Positions 21,576 through 30,212 of a stretch of DNA of 64,000 nucleotides are shown piece by piece (position 1 is the stretch's first letter; each line of letters opens with the position of its first letter). Source of the stretch: Glycomyces sp. YM15 (GTDB lineage: Bacteria > Actinomycetota > Actinomycetes > Mycobacteriales > Micromonosporaceae); NCBI RefSeq assembly GCF_016918015.1, contig NZ_JAERMK010000006.1:98795-162794 (forward strand), in the 5' to 3' direction. The notes beneath the pieces are model-generated. The model searched no databases and was not told the DNA's origin. It saw only the letters and a list, made by a program, of their open reading frames with translations. The translations under genes were made by a program, and so were the position numbers.

Positions 21576-21652
21576 GTGACATGTGATATGCCACCCGGCC
21601 GATGGAGTGCTCGTTCCTGATCGATCCGCAGTGCGACATGTGATATGTCACG
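21576..21652. promoter_or_regulatory. Two spaced copies of a palindromic operator-like repeat
   Basis: GTGACATGTGATATGCCAC (21576-21594) and GCGACATGTGATATGTCAC (21633-21651) share the core GACAT-GTGAT-ATGTC, with inverted GACAT/ATGTC arms in the second copy. They lie 57 bases apart between divergent genes and look like regulator sites. Confidence 0.6.
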
Positions 21653-21754
21653 TGCCACGGCTTGTCACCCGAGGAGATGAACGACGCTCGACGCCGTCCA
21701 TCTCCCGGGGGAACGTTTACCGGTTTCGACGGTTTCCGGGTCTAAGCTGCCCCC

Positions 21755-22759
21755 ATGGCACATGGCCCGTCACCGTTCGGAGTTCCCCAGGAGACGCAGT
21801 CGCACCGGCCTCCGGACAATCCAGGTTTCGACTGGTCGGAGTACGACGAGCGCTCGCAGATGCGCGCACCCACAGCGCGGCTCAGCCCCGAAGACCGCAC
21901 GCCGACCGTGCGTCTCGGATCGGGGGGCCGCTCGCCGTCGCCCGCGCCGGGGCAACGGTCGCCCGAGGAGGAGATGGAAGCGCACCTGGACCAGATCCAG
22001 GCCTCGCGTCCCCTGCGTCGCGCCGCACAGCGCGCCCGGCGCCGCACGAAATGGTGGCTGGTCGCGCTCGCGGTCGTGAGCGCGCTCGCGGTCGCCGCCG
22101 CCTGCGCGGCGGGGGCGTTCATCGTGCTCCGCGAAGGCGAACCGGACCCGTCCGCGCCGACCGCGAGGCCCGCGGCCGATCAATCATCCTCAGTGGATGA
22201 ATCGGTCGGCGCACCGGAGGTGGTCGACCCGATCGCCAGCCGCGCCACCGACACGGCGCCGATCTCGATCGCGGAGCTCTTCGGCGCGGGCTCGATCACC
22301 CCGGACGGGGGCACGGGCAGCTACAAAGTCCTTGAGACGGAAGAACTCGCGAACTGCTCGGACGCCGGACTCGACGAACTCGCCGACCTGCTGGCCGACG
22401 CCGACTGCACGCAGACGGTGCGCGCGACGCTCATCAACCCGGACGGCGAGTACGCCGCGACCGCCGGCGTCCTCAACCTCGCCGACACGGCCGAGGCGGA
22501 CTCGCTGCGCGCCGCGATCGAGGCGGGACTCGAGGGCGGCTTCGCGGCCCTGCGGACCGACGGCGAGGCCGCGGAACTCGGCCGGGCCGCGACCATGGTC
22601 GGGTACAACACCTATGGGCACTACCTGATGTACGTGGTCATCGGCCGCACCGACGGCGAACCCATCGAGGAGGCGTCGGAGCCGGTGCGCGCCATCGTGA
22701 GCGACCTCGTGGACGTCTGGTTCATCGACCAGCTCAACCCGAGGCGCGAGGTGCAGTAG
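21755..22759 (+). CDS. Single-pass membrane protein of unknown function
   Basis: This 334-residue protein has a disordered, Pro/Ser/Arg-rich cytoplasmic N-terminus (1-97), a basic patch and one hydrophobic helix (about 100-122). An external linker rich in Pro, Ala and Ser precedes a globular domain of about 170 residues. The external domain has two cysteines (C in LANCSD and in DADCTQ) about 20 residues apart that could form a disulfide. I do not recognise a family. No clear ribosome-binding site is present; TAAGCT ten bases before the ATG could be a -10 element of a short-leader transcript. Paired palindromes lie 100-180 bases upstream. Confidence 0.85.
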   Translation: MAHGPSPFGVPQETQSHRPPDNPGFDWSEYDERSQMRAPTARLSPEDRTPTVRLGSGGRSPSPAPGQRSPEEEMEAHLDQIQASRPLRRAAQRARRRTKWWLVALAVVSALAVAAACAAGAFIVLREGEPDPSAPTARPAADQSSSVDESVGAPEVVDPIASRATDTAPISIAELFGAGSITPDGGTGSYKVLETEELANCSDAGLDELADLLADADCTQTVRATLINPDGEYAATAGVLNLADTAEADSLRAAIEAGLEGGFAALRTDGEAAELGRAATMVGYNTYGHYLMYVVIGRTDGEPIEEASEPVRAIVSDLVDVWFIDQLNPRREVQ

Positions 22760-22772
22760 GCGTCCACATCGC

Positions 22773-22807
22773 AACCGCCCGCGCCTTCGGCGCGGGCGGT
22801 TCTCTTT
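22773..22807 (+). terminator. Rho-independent terminator
   Basis: AACCGCCCGCGCC and GGCGCGGGCGGTT form a perfect 13-bp stem with loop TTC, followed by TCTCTTT. It ends the membrane-protein gene 14 bases after its stop. Confidence 0.85.
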
Positions 22808-23069
22808 GCGCTCCCGGATGCGAGCGGTTCCCGTTGTGCACCCGAGTGCGGCGGTATTCGTCGTGCGCCTTCGACTCTCGGGGAACTTCCGACCGCTCGG
22901 CCCCGACCGGCTCGTGTCGGGAATGTGAACAATCTACTGTGACTATTGCCATAGCCGATCATCCCATGATTTGATCAATCCAGGCCCGCGTCCCATCCCC
23001 GGCGGGCCCGCCTCCCGCGGCCGACCCCATCGGCCGCTCCCCCGACCGCCTCACCTCAGGAGCCGAGCA
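22808..23069. other. Upstream region of the secreted nuclease
   Basis: No gene is visible. The part from 22920 to 22980 is relatively AT-rich and probably contains the promoter of the nuclease gene, but no hexamer pair is convincing. The ribosome-binding site AGGAG lies at about 23058. Confidence 0.4.
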
Positions 23070-24095
23070 ATGCCTTCCTGGACCCTCCCCGCCCGCCGCG
23101 CCGTCGCCGCACTCGCCGCGGCCGCGCTTGCCGTCCTCTCCGTCGTCATCCTCGACGCCGCACCCGCCGAAGCCGTCCGCCCTCCGGGCATCCCCTCCAC
23201 CGCGACCGCGCAATCCGAACTGAACGCGCTCACCGTCGCCGCCGAGTCCCACGGGTCGAGCTACGACCGCAGCCTCTTCCCGCACTGGAGGTCCGTGAGC
23301 GGCAGCGGAGGCTGCACGGCCCGCCAGTACGTCCTCAAGCGCGACGGCCAGAACGTCGTCACCGGCGACGGCTGCCAGCCCACCTCCGGCAACTGGCAGT
23401 CCGACTTCGACAACACCTGGACCACCTCGGTCTCCAACGCCACCATCGACCACGTCGTGGCCCTCTCCGAAGCCTGGGCCTCCGGAGCCTGGTCCTGGAC
23501 CACCGCGCAGCGACAGGCCTTCGCCAACGACATCAACTCCCCGCAGCTGTGGATCGCCACCACCTCGGCGAACTCCTCGAAGAGCGACTACGACCCGGCT
23601 GAGTGGATGCCCGCCAACACCTCGGTGCGCTGCGACTACGTCAAGGCCTGGATCCACGTCAAGTACCTGTACGACCTCACGATCGACGCCTCCGAGAAGT
23701 CCGCGATCCAGTCGCACCTGACGAACTACTGCGGCTCCTCCGGCGGCACTCCGACCAACTGCTCCGGCTCGAAGACCACCGCGGCCGCCATTCCCGAAGG
23801 CTCGCCGCTGAACTCCACGATCAGCCTGTCCTGCACCGGGACCGCCTCCTCGACGAGCTCGGTCACGGTCAACATCACCCACCCCTACAGCGGCGACATC
23901 ACGATCGCGCTCATCGCCCCTGACGGCACCAGCCGCACCCTCAAGGCCGCGGGCGGCTCCGGCGCGAACATCGCCACCACCTACAGCGTCAACCTTTCGA
24001 GCGAGAACCGTTCGGGCACTTGGACGCTGCGCGTCACCGACACCTACTACGGCGGTTCGAGCGGCACCCTGAACAGCTGGTCGCTCAGCATCTGA
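23070..24095 (+). CDS. Secreted HNH nuclease (DUF1524 type) with C-terminal P domain
   Basis: This 341-residue exported protein starts with a signal peptide (about 1-35, ending APAEA). The HNH-like nuclease domain (about 45-221) has the DHVV motif (Asp127-His128), the downstream Asn/Lys segment around SANSSKSDYDP and a CDYVKAWIHVKYLYDL end. Several cysteines (82, 102, 188, 221) may form disulfides. A P/proprotein-convertase-type beta-sandwich follows (about 240-341, GSPLNSTISL to GTLNSWSLSI), which in proteases aids folding or binding. AGGAG precedes the ATG. It probably degrades extracellular nucleic acid. Confidence 0.88.
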   Translation: MPSWTLPARRAVAALAAAALAVLSVVILDAAPAEAVRPPGIPSTATAQSELNALTVAAESHGSSYDRSLFPHWRSVSGSGGCTARQYVLKRDGQNVVTGDGCQPTSGNWQSDFDNTWTTSVSNATIDHVVALSEAWASGAWSWTTAQRQAFANDINSPQLWIATTSANSSKSDYDPAEWMPANTSVRCDYVKAWIHVKYLYDLTIDASEKSAIQSHLTNYCGSSGGTPTNCSGSKTTAAAIPEGSPLNSTISLSCTGTASSTSSVTVNITHPYSGDITIALIAPDGTSRTLKAAGGSGANIATTYSVNLSSENRSGTWTLRVTDTYYGGSSGTLNSWSLSI

Positions 24096-24122
24096 TCCCG
24101 CGCATTCGACAGCGCGCACCAA

Positions 24123-24154
24123 GGAGGGCCGGGCACTGGCGCGCCCGGCCCTCC
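24123..24154 (+). terminator. Terminator of the nuclease gene
   Basis: GGAGGGCCGGGC and GCCCGGCCCTCC form a perfect 12-bp stem with an 8-base loop, 28 bases after the stop. It could also serve the convergent cydB. Confidence 0.75.
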
Positions 24155-24191
24155 CTCATCCACCGCAGGTGTCAAACCTTCCCCGAAGCGG

Positions 24192-25274
24192 TCAGCTCCC
24201 CAACCGACTGCTCCAATGCGAGACGCCGCGGCGGATCGAACCACCTTCTCCCGCTTCGACGCCTCCGCGCGCCTCCCCGTTCCATTCGGGCGACTGCGTC
24301 AGATAGAACAGGTACCCGAGCGCCGGACCGACGATCACCGCCGCTATCCCCACGGCCACCAGCAGACCCTGCAGGGTCGCCCGCGCGCCGGCGCCATCGG
24401 CGATGCTCACCTGGTCGACGAGCACCCACGGGTACTGGCCGATCCCCCACCCGGCCATCACGGCCGCCACCGCGACCACCGCCGCCAACCGGGCCGGGCC
24501 GAACCGCCCGCGCCACAACAGGATCAGCGTCGCGATGCCGCCCAGCGCCGAGAGCGCCATGACGGGCGCGGCGCGGCCGGTCAGGCCGTTCCAGAACGTC
24601 GGCGCGTCGTGCTCGACAGGGATCAGCCCCGCGAAGACCACGACCCCCGTCGCCGCACCGACCACAAGGGACCGGATCCGGAGCTTCGCGGCCAGTGCGG
24701 TCTCGCCGCGCCGCGCGGCGTCCGCCGTCAGGAACGTCGCGGCGAGGAACGCGCAGGTGCCGACCGAGATGCACCCGGTGAAGAGCGCGGTCGGGTTGAT
24801 CCACGAGGACCACGGGTCGCCGTTCCCGGCCGCCGGGACCCGGCCCGAGGCGAGCGCTCCGACGATGGTGCCGAGGAAGAACGGGGCGAGCACCGATGAG
24901 GTCGCGAAGACGATCCCGAACAGCTTCGCCTGCCAGAGCGTCTCGCTGTGCTTGCGGAACGCGAAGCCGGCGCCGCGGAGCACGATGCCGACGAGCGCGA
25001 GCACGAGCGGCACATAAAGCGTGGTCATGGCGGCGGCGAACGACTCCGGGAACCCGGTCCACCACATCACCAGCACGTAGATGAGCCAGACGTGGTTGGC
25101 CTCCCACACCGGGCCGATGCTGTGGTCGATGAGCGTCCGCAGTGGTGCGCCGCGGCGGGCGCCGCCCGCGGTGAGGTCGTGGAATCCCGAACCGAAGTCG
25201 GCTCCGCCCAGTACCGCGTAGGCGACGACCCCGGCGAACAGCGCTGCGGCGACGGCGAACTCGAGCGACATCAT
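24192..25274 (-). CDS. cydB: Cytochrome bd ubiquinol/menaquinol oxidase subunit II
   Basis: CydB is the structural partner of CydA in the high-affinity bd oxidase of the plasma membrane. The 360-residue protein has about nine hydrophobic helices and family blocks such as YAVLGGADFGSGF near the start, GPVWEANHVWLIYVLVMWWTGFP and RGAGFAFRKH. A short Gly/Arg/Ser-rich tail follows the last helix. Its ATG overlaps the cydA stop (ATGA), so the subunits are translationally coupled. The assembly transporter genes cydCD are not in the adjacent sequence. Confidence 0.95.
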   Translation of the reverse strand: MMSLEFAVAAALFAGVVAYAVLGGADFGSGFHDLTAGGARRGAPLRTLIDHSIGPVWEANHVWLIYVLVMWWTGFPESFAAAMTTLYVPLVLALVGIVLRGAGFAFRKHSETLWQAKLFGIVFATSSVLAPFFLGTIVGALASGRVPAAGNGDPWSSWINPTALFTGCISVGTCAFLAATFLTADAARRGETALAAKLRIRSLVVGAATGVVVFAGLIPVEHDAPTFWNGLTGRAAPVMALSALGGIATLILLWRGRFGPARLAAVVAVAAVMAGWGIGQYPWVLVDQVSIADGAGARATLQGLLVAVGIAAVIVGPALGYLFYLTQSPEWNGEARGGVEAGEGGSIRRGVSHWSSRLGS

Positions 25275-26767
25275 TTCGCGGCCTCCTGCTCGGCGGTCGG
25301 GCGGCTCATGGCGGCGTTCTCGGCGTCGCCGTCCTTCTCATCGGCGCACTCCCGGACCTCGCCGGGCCCGTCGACCGTCACAGGCTTCGGCCCGTAGGGG
25401 CTCGGCAGGTCCGCCGCGCCCGAGCGCCAGCGCCGCGCCATCGACCGCAGGATCACGATCGCGGCGATCGTCATGCCGCCGTAGAGGGCGACCGAGGCGC
25501 CGTAGACGCCCCAGAGACCGGCCGAGTGGTCGCTGGCGGCTTCGGTGGTGCGCATGACGCCGTAGACGATCCAGGGCTGCCGGCCCACTTCGGTGGCGAT
25601 CCAGCCCGCTTCCATGGCGGTCATCGCGAGCAGTCCGGTGACCGCCATGAACCGCAGGAACCAGCGGTTCTCGAGCAGGTCCCGCCTGCGCCATCGCAGG
25701 AACCAGTACAGCGCTACCGCCGCCAGGAGGAGCAGGCCGATGCCGACCATCGCCTGGAACGAGTAGTGGGTGAAGTTCACCGGCGGCTGGTCCTCCTCCG
25801 GGATCTGGTCGAGGCCGGGCACGGGTTCGGTGAACGAGTTCAGTGAGGCGACCGAGGAGAGGTACGGGATCTCGATGGCCCACTTGACTTCGCCGTCGAT
25901 GTAGAAGCCGCCGATGGTGAGCGGCGTCGCGCCGTCTGCGGTCTCGTCGGCGTATTCGAACGCGGCGAGTTTCGCGGGCTGGCGTTCGGCCAGGTCGTGG
26001 CCGAGGAAGTGCCCGGCGAGGGGCTGCGCGAGGGCCGCGATGGTCGCGAAGGCGAACGGCACCATGAATCCGAGCCGGTGGTGGCGGTCGCGGCGCCCTT
26101 TGAGCATCCCGACCGCGTAGACCGAGGCGATGGAGAACCCGGCGACCATGTAGGCGGCGAGCCACATGTGGGCGAAGGCGAGGAACGCGTGCTGGTTGAA
26201 CAGGACGGCCCAGGGCTCGATGTTCACGACTTCGCCGCCGACGATGTCGAAGCCGACGGGGGCGTTCATCCAGGCGTTGACGGCGAGGACGCAGTAGGTG
26301 CCGATGACGCCGGTGATCGCCATGGGCAGCACCATGAAGAGGTGCAGTCTGGGGGGCATCTTGCCCCAGCCGTAGAGGTAGATGCCGAGGAAGATCGCTT
26401 CGAGGAAGAACGCGAGGCCTTCGAAGGCGAAGGGGAGTCCGAGGACGTCGCCGAAGGTGCCCATGAGGCCGGGCCACAGGAGGCCCATCTCGAAGCTGAG
26501 GACGGTGCCGGAGACGGCGCCGATCGCGAAGAGCACGGCCGAGACTTTGCCCCAGCGCTTGGCGAGGTTGAGGGCGACGGGGTCGTTCTTGCGGATGCCG
26601 CGCAGGTGCATCACGAAGATGATGGCGGGGAAGGCGACTCCGAAGCAGGCGAGAATGATGTGCCATCCGAGGGACAGCGCCATCTGCTGGCGCGCGGGCA
26701 TGAGCCCGGCGGGGTCGGCGGCGGCGACTACATCGGACGCCTGGGCGAGGAGCTGGGTTGCATCCAT
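25271..26767 (-). CDS. cydA: Cytochrome bd oxidase subunit I
   Basis: CydA binds haems b558, b595 and d and oxidises quinol with reduction of oxygen to water. The 498-residue membrane protein contains the N-terminal haem-ligand region SLGWHIILACFG and FEMGLLWPGLMG. The Q-loop signature GRQPWIVYGVMRT and the late His/Met-containing helices are present. A hydrophilic tail of about 50 residues follows the last helix. A near-perfect Rex redox-sensor site lies 40 bases upstream of the ATG, so induction at high NADH/NAD+ (low oxygen) is expected. It forms an operon with cydB. Confidence 0.97.
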   Translation of the reverse strand: MDATQLLAQASDVVAAADPAGLMPARQQMALSLGWHIILACFGVAFPAIIFVMHLRGIRKNDPVALNLAKRWGKVSAVLFAIGAVSGTVLSFEMGLLWPGLMGTFGDVLGLPFAFEGLAFFLEAIFLGIYLYGWGKMPPRLHLFMVLPMAITGVIGTYCVLAVNAWMNAPVGFDIVGGEVVNIEPWAVLFNQHAFLAFAHMWLAAYMVAGFSIASVYAVGMLKGRRDRHHRLGFMVPFAFATIAALAQPLAGHFLGHDLAERQPAKLAAFEYADETADGATPLTIGGFYIDGEVKWAIEIPYLSSVASLNSFTEPVPGLDQIPEEDQPPVNFTHYSFQAMVGIGLLLLAAVALYWFLRWRRRDLLENRWFLRFMAVTGLLAMTAMEAGWIATEVGRQPWIVYGVMRTTEAASDHSAGLWGVYGASVALYGGMTIAAIVILRSMARRWRSGAADLPSPYGPKPVTVDGPGEVRECADEKDGDAENAAMSRPTAEQEAAK

Positions 26768-27043
26768 GCCTTGAAGCTACGGGCTGGAAAACCCGAAATC
26801 ACCTTCTTGTGAATGCTTTCACAAGCCTGCGGAACGTGTGATCGAACGTGTTCAAAAACTTCAGGACCAGCGGATATGCGCACGGACCTCGGCTTCCGGC
26901 CAAGCGGCTAGGACGCCGGGGCGGCGGCGCTCAATTTTCTCGACGGGCGCCTCGGACATCGCTCCCCGGCGCCCCGCCGCCGCTTCCCGACCGGATTGCA
27001 CCGACCCGCGCTCGGCCGATTCGCCGCCCCGGAGAGACACGGC
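26768..27043. other. Upstream region of cydA
   Basis: Apart from the Rex site (26806-26825) I see no gene. The last part is GC-rich spacer before the VWA gene terminator. Translated frames are short and compositionally random. Confidence 0.5.
26806..26825. promoter_or_regulatory. Rex operator upstream of cydAB
   Basis: CTTGTGAATGCTTTCACAAG is a perfect 8-base inverted repeat with a 4-base spacer. It contains TTGTGAA-N4-TTCACAA, the consensus described for the NADH-sensing repressor Rex, which controls cydABCD in Streptomyces. Confidence 0.9.
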
Positions 27044-27082
27044 CCGGTGCCGCCCGGACCCGAAGGCCCGGGGCGGCACCGG
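27044..27082 (-). terminator. Terminator of the VWA lipoprotein gene
   Basis: CCGGTGCCGCCC (27044-27055) and GGGCGGCACCGG (27071-27082) form a perfect 12-bp stem beginning nine bases after the stop codon of the minus-strand gene. Confidence 0.7.
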
Positions 27083-27090
27083 CGACGAGA

Positions 27091-28548
27091 CTACGCCCCC
27101 AGATCCGAGGCGATCGCGATGAGCGCCGCCAGCTCCTCCACATCCGGGTCCTCGCTCGTCTCGGCGAGTTCCCGGGCCGCGGCGAGGAGGTCGTCGCAGT
27201 CGAACCCGGCGCTGCCGCGCAGGACCTCGGCGAAGGCCGCCGCGACCAGGTCGACGCTCAGGTGCGCGTCGGGATACGCGGACGTCGCGCTCGTCGGCAG
27301 GATCGCCTCCGCCGAGCCGGTGTGCTCGCCGGACGGGTCCCGCCAGCGCACACCGACCTGGGCGACGTCGCCGGACGCGCCGGTCAGTGTCAGCGCGTAC
27401 AGGGCCGTGACGCTGTGCCCGGGACCGACCTCGCCGCCGTCGACGCTGTCGTCCTCGAACTCGTAGTCCGCGATCGCCCGGTTCTCGAAACCGATGAGCC
27501 GGTACGCCTCCACCGTGGTCTCGTCGAAGGTCACCTGGATCTTCGCGTCTCGCGCCGCCACCCCGAGCGTCGAGGTCAGCCGCTCGGAGAAGACGCGCTC
27601 GGCCTCGGACTCGGTCGCGAAGTAGACCGCCCAGCCGTCGCCGTTGTCGGCCAGCTGCTCCAGCATCTCCTGGTTGTAGGAGTCGCCGACCCCGACGGTG
27701 AGCAGGGTGATGCCTTCGGCGACGTCCTCGCCGAGGGCGTCCAGCATCTCGTCGTGGTCGGTGATGCCGACGTTCGCCTCGCCGTCGGAGAGCAGGATGA
27801 CCCGGTTGTCCTTGTCCGCGTCGAAGGCCTCGCCCGCCAGCGCGTAGCCGTCCTCCAGGCCGGCCTGCATGTTCGTGGAGCCGCGCGCGTACAGGTCGTC
27901 GATCGCCCCGCGCAGTTCCTCGCCGTTGCCGACCGCCGTCATCCGCTGCAGCACTTCGGCATCGGACTCGTAGGTGACGATCGCGACCGCGTCGGTCGGC
28001 CGCAGCCGGCTCACGAGCAGGTCGAGCGAGTCGCGGACGACGCCGATGCGGTCGTCCTGGTCCATGGACCCCGAGACGTCGATGACGAAGGTCAGGTTCA
28101 CATCGGCGCGTTCGCTTTCGGGCTCGCTGCGGGTCTGGAGGCCCACCCGCATCACGTGGGTCGCGTCGCCCGCGTCGTACCAGCTCGGGAGCTCGGCGCT
28201 GTCGACGCTGACCGCGAAGCCGTTCCCTTCGGGTTCGGCGTAGCCCTGGTCGAAGTAGTTCACGAACTCCTCGGGCCGGATCTGGTCGGCCGGGGGCAGC
28301 ACACCGTCTTCGAGTGAGCGGCGCGCATAGTCGTAGGAGGCGGTGTCGACGTCGACCGCGAACGTCGATTGAGGATCGTCACCCGGGGAGACCGGCTGGT
28401 CGGTGCCGTAGGTTTCCTCAGGCCCCATGGGTTCGGCCTCGCCCATGTCCTGCGCGGTACCGGATTGCGACTCGCCGGGGCCGGAGCAGGCGGCGAGGGC
28501 GATCATCAGGAGGGCAGCCGGAATACCGGCCATTCGGTGGCGCCTCAT
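27091..28548 (-). CDS. VWA-domain lipoprotein (YfbK-like)
   Basis: This 485-residue lipoprotein has signal peptide MRRHRMAGIPAALLMIALAA with lipidated Cys21. A YfbK-type N-terminal segment (STFAVDVDTASYDYARR) precedes the von Willebrand factor A domain (about 152-320) with an intact MIDAS: D-x-S-x-S in VIDVSGSMD (Asp157, Ser159, Ser161). Its C-terminal part resembles the DUF3520-type domain. Such proteins usually mediate metal-dependent protein binding at the cell surface; the partner is unknown. GAAGGGA nine bases before the ATG supports the start. It is monocistronic with a strong terminator. Confidence 0.9.
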   Translation of the reverse strand: MRRHRMAGIPAALLMIALAACSGPGESQSGTAQDMGEAEPMGPEETYGTDQPVSPGDDPQSTFAVDVDTASYDYARRSLEDGVLPPADQIRPEEFVNYFDQGYAEPEGNGFAVSVDSAELPSWYDAGDATHVMRVGLQTRSEPESERADVNLTFVIDVSGSMDQDDRIGVVRDSLDLLVSRLRPTDAVAIVTYESDAEVLQRMTAVGNGEELRGAIDDLYARGSTNMQAGLEDGYALAGEAFDADKDNRVILLSDGEANVGITDHDEMLDALGEDVAEGITLLTVGVGDSYNQEMLEQLADNGDGWAVYFATESEAERVFSERLTSTLGVAARDAKIQVTFDETTVEAYRLIGFENRAIADYEFEDDSVDGGEVGPGHSVTALYALTLTGASGDVAQVGVRWRDPSGEHTGSAEAILPTSATSAYPDAHLSVDLVAAAFAEVLRGSAGFDCDDLLAAARELAETSEDPDVEELAALIAIASDLGA

Positions 28549-28699
28549 GGAGGGGTTCCCTTCTCGCTCGGGATAACGGGGTACTTCCATGAGACAGCCG
28601 TTTCCGCGCTCCGGTTCCCCTCGTGGCCGAACCGTGATGGGGCGGTGAGCAAACAGGACCCGGTCGTGACCGTGCCGTCATCGGGTAGCGATTCGGTCG

Positions 28700-29749
28700 C
28701 TAACGGTCGCAGTATCGCTTCGGGAGACGGAGTCCGTAGTCCCGCATGACTTCTCGGAGCACGTCCGGGTAGTCGGTGATGATGCCGTCCACGCCGTCGT
28801 CGATGAGCTTGCGCATCGTGGCCTCGTCGTCGACGGTCCACGGGATGACCTCGATGCCGAAGCCGTGCGCGTGGTCGACCATCGCCTCGGTCACGTACGG
28901 CACGTAGTCCGCGTCGGTGGCCTTGCCGTTCTGCGGCGAGCCGTGGACGGGCGAGAACGCGTCGGCCCCGAACGAGTCGATCGCCGCGATCGGGTCGCCC
29001 CCGAAGTCGTCGATGTCGATGCCGCCCAGCCAGGGCGAGGCCCCGGCCTGGCCGGTCTGGAGGAACGAGATGTTCGTGAGCGCGACCAGCGGCAGCTCGG
29101 GCGCGGTCTCGCCCATGAGCATGAGCGTGCCCCAGTCGAAGCTCTGGATGGTGACCTGGCGGCCGATCCGGGCCTCCCGGATGTCGGCGACCACGGTCTC
29201 CACGAAGGCCTCGCGCGGCGCGGTCTCATGCGGCGCTCCTGCCTCCACTTTGGTCTCGATGTTGAGCGTCACGCCGCGCGCGCGGTAGTCGCGCACCAGG
29301 TCGAAGACCTCGCTGAGCAGCGGCATCGGCTCGCCCGGGTGCGCCTCCTGGTTCGGGTGGGCGGTCTGAACGAGACTGCCGCAGTCGAGGGTGCGGACCT
29401 GGTCGAGCGTGAGGTCCTTGACGTACTCGCCGACGTACGGGTACTCCGGGTCGCCCTCGAAGGCCGGTGCCGTGTCGAGGCACTTGCCGCCGCTCACGCG
29501 GCGGTCGTGGGTGACGACCGCGAAGCCGTCCTCGGTGATCTGGACGTCGAGCTCGAGCGTGCTCACCCCGAGCTCGAGGGCGTTCGCGAACGCGGGCAAG
29601 GTGTTCTCGACGACCAACCCGAGCCCGCCGCGGTGGGCCTGGAGGTCGAAGTCACGCGAAGGGTGCGCGTCGGCAGGGGTGGGCAGGGCTACGAACAGCG
29701 CGGTGGCGGCGACCGCAGCCACCGCTCCGACAGTGAGGAAGCGTCTCAT
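28700..29749 (-). CDS. Secreted glycerophosphodiester phosphodiesterase
   Basis: This 349-residue exported enzyme has a signal peptide of about 27 residues (ends PADA). The GDPD TIM barrel shows the first His motif QAHRGG-x8-NTLPAF, the metal-binding ELDVQIT and the second His in VVTHDR. Later come NIETKVE and the terminal WTVDDEATM with GIITDYPDV. These match enzymes that hydrolyse glycerophosphodiesters to glycerol-3-phosphate and an alcohol, used for phosphate or glycerol scavenging. The ATG at 29749 gives a proper signal sequence; upstream in-frame codons lack homology. Confidence 0.93.
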   Translation of the reverse strand: MRRFLTVGAVAAVAATALFVALPTPADAHPSRDFDLQAHRGGLGLVVENTLPAFANALELGVSTLELDVQITEDGFAVVTHDRRVSGGKCLDTAPAFEGDPEYPYVGEYVKDLTLDQVRTLDCGSLVQTAHPNQEAHPGEPMPLLSEVFDLVRDYRARGVTLNIETKVEAGAPHETAPREAFVETVVADIREARIGRQVTIQSFDWGTLMLMGETAPELPLVALTNISFLQTGQAGASPWLGGIDIDDFGGDPIAAIDSFGADAFSPVHGSPQNGKATDADYVPYVTEAMVDHAHGFGIEVIPWTVDDEATMRKLIDDGVDGIITDYPDVLREVMRDYGLRLPKRYCDR

Positions 29750-29831
29750 GGCCTCAGCGTGGGCGGAGCACGTGACTCGGTTGTGAACGCGAATCGACAG
29801 AGGCCCGTCGGATCGGTGCACACCGGACGGA

Positions 29832-30212
29832 TCAGCCGGTGACGATGTCCCCCTTCAACGGCGCGAGCGCCCCGGCGATGACGCCGATCGTGTCCCCGTC
29901 GACGCCCGCCTCGACGAGCGAGGCGGCGAGGTGCTCGACGACGCGGTCGAAGTCGGCGCCGGTGATGCCCCGGCCCTCGTGCGCCTTCTGCATCGACCGG
30001 CCGCTGTAGGGCCGAGTGCCGCCGAGCGCTTGGGCGACGAACCTGGCCTGGTGCTTCTTGAGCTGATCCATGTCGGACTCGATGAAGTAGTCGGCGAGCT
30101 GGTCGTCACCGAGGACCTTGCCGTAGAAGATCTCGACGACCGCTTCGACGGCGGCCTCCCCGCCGATCTGCTCCAGGATCGTGGTCGTGCTTTCAGGCGA
30201 TGCGTCAGTCAT
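29832..30212 (-). CDS. Group I truncated haemoglobin
   Basis: This 126-residue 2-on-2 globin has the B10 tyrosine in VEIFYGKVL (Tyr30), a CD1-type Phe near 43 and the proximal His F8 in MQKAHEGRGI (His78). Group I (TrHbN) proteins bind oxygen and often detoxify nitric oxide. The start at MTDASPES leaves a short pre-A region; an in-frame GTG upstream would add 24 basic residues unlike the family. It stands alone, transcribed in the same direction as the phosphodiesterase gene 82 bases downstream. Confidence 0.93.
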   Translation of the reverse strand: MTDASPESTTTILEQIGGEAAVEAVVEIFYGKVLGDDQLADYFIESDMDQLKKHQARFVAQALGGTRPYSGRSMQKAHEGRGITGADFDRVVEHLAASLVEAGVDGDTIGVIAGALAPLKGDIVTG

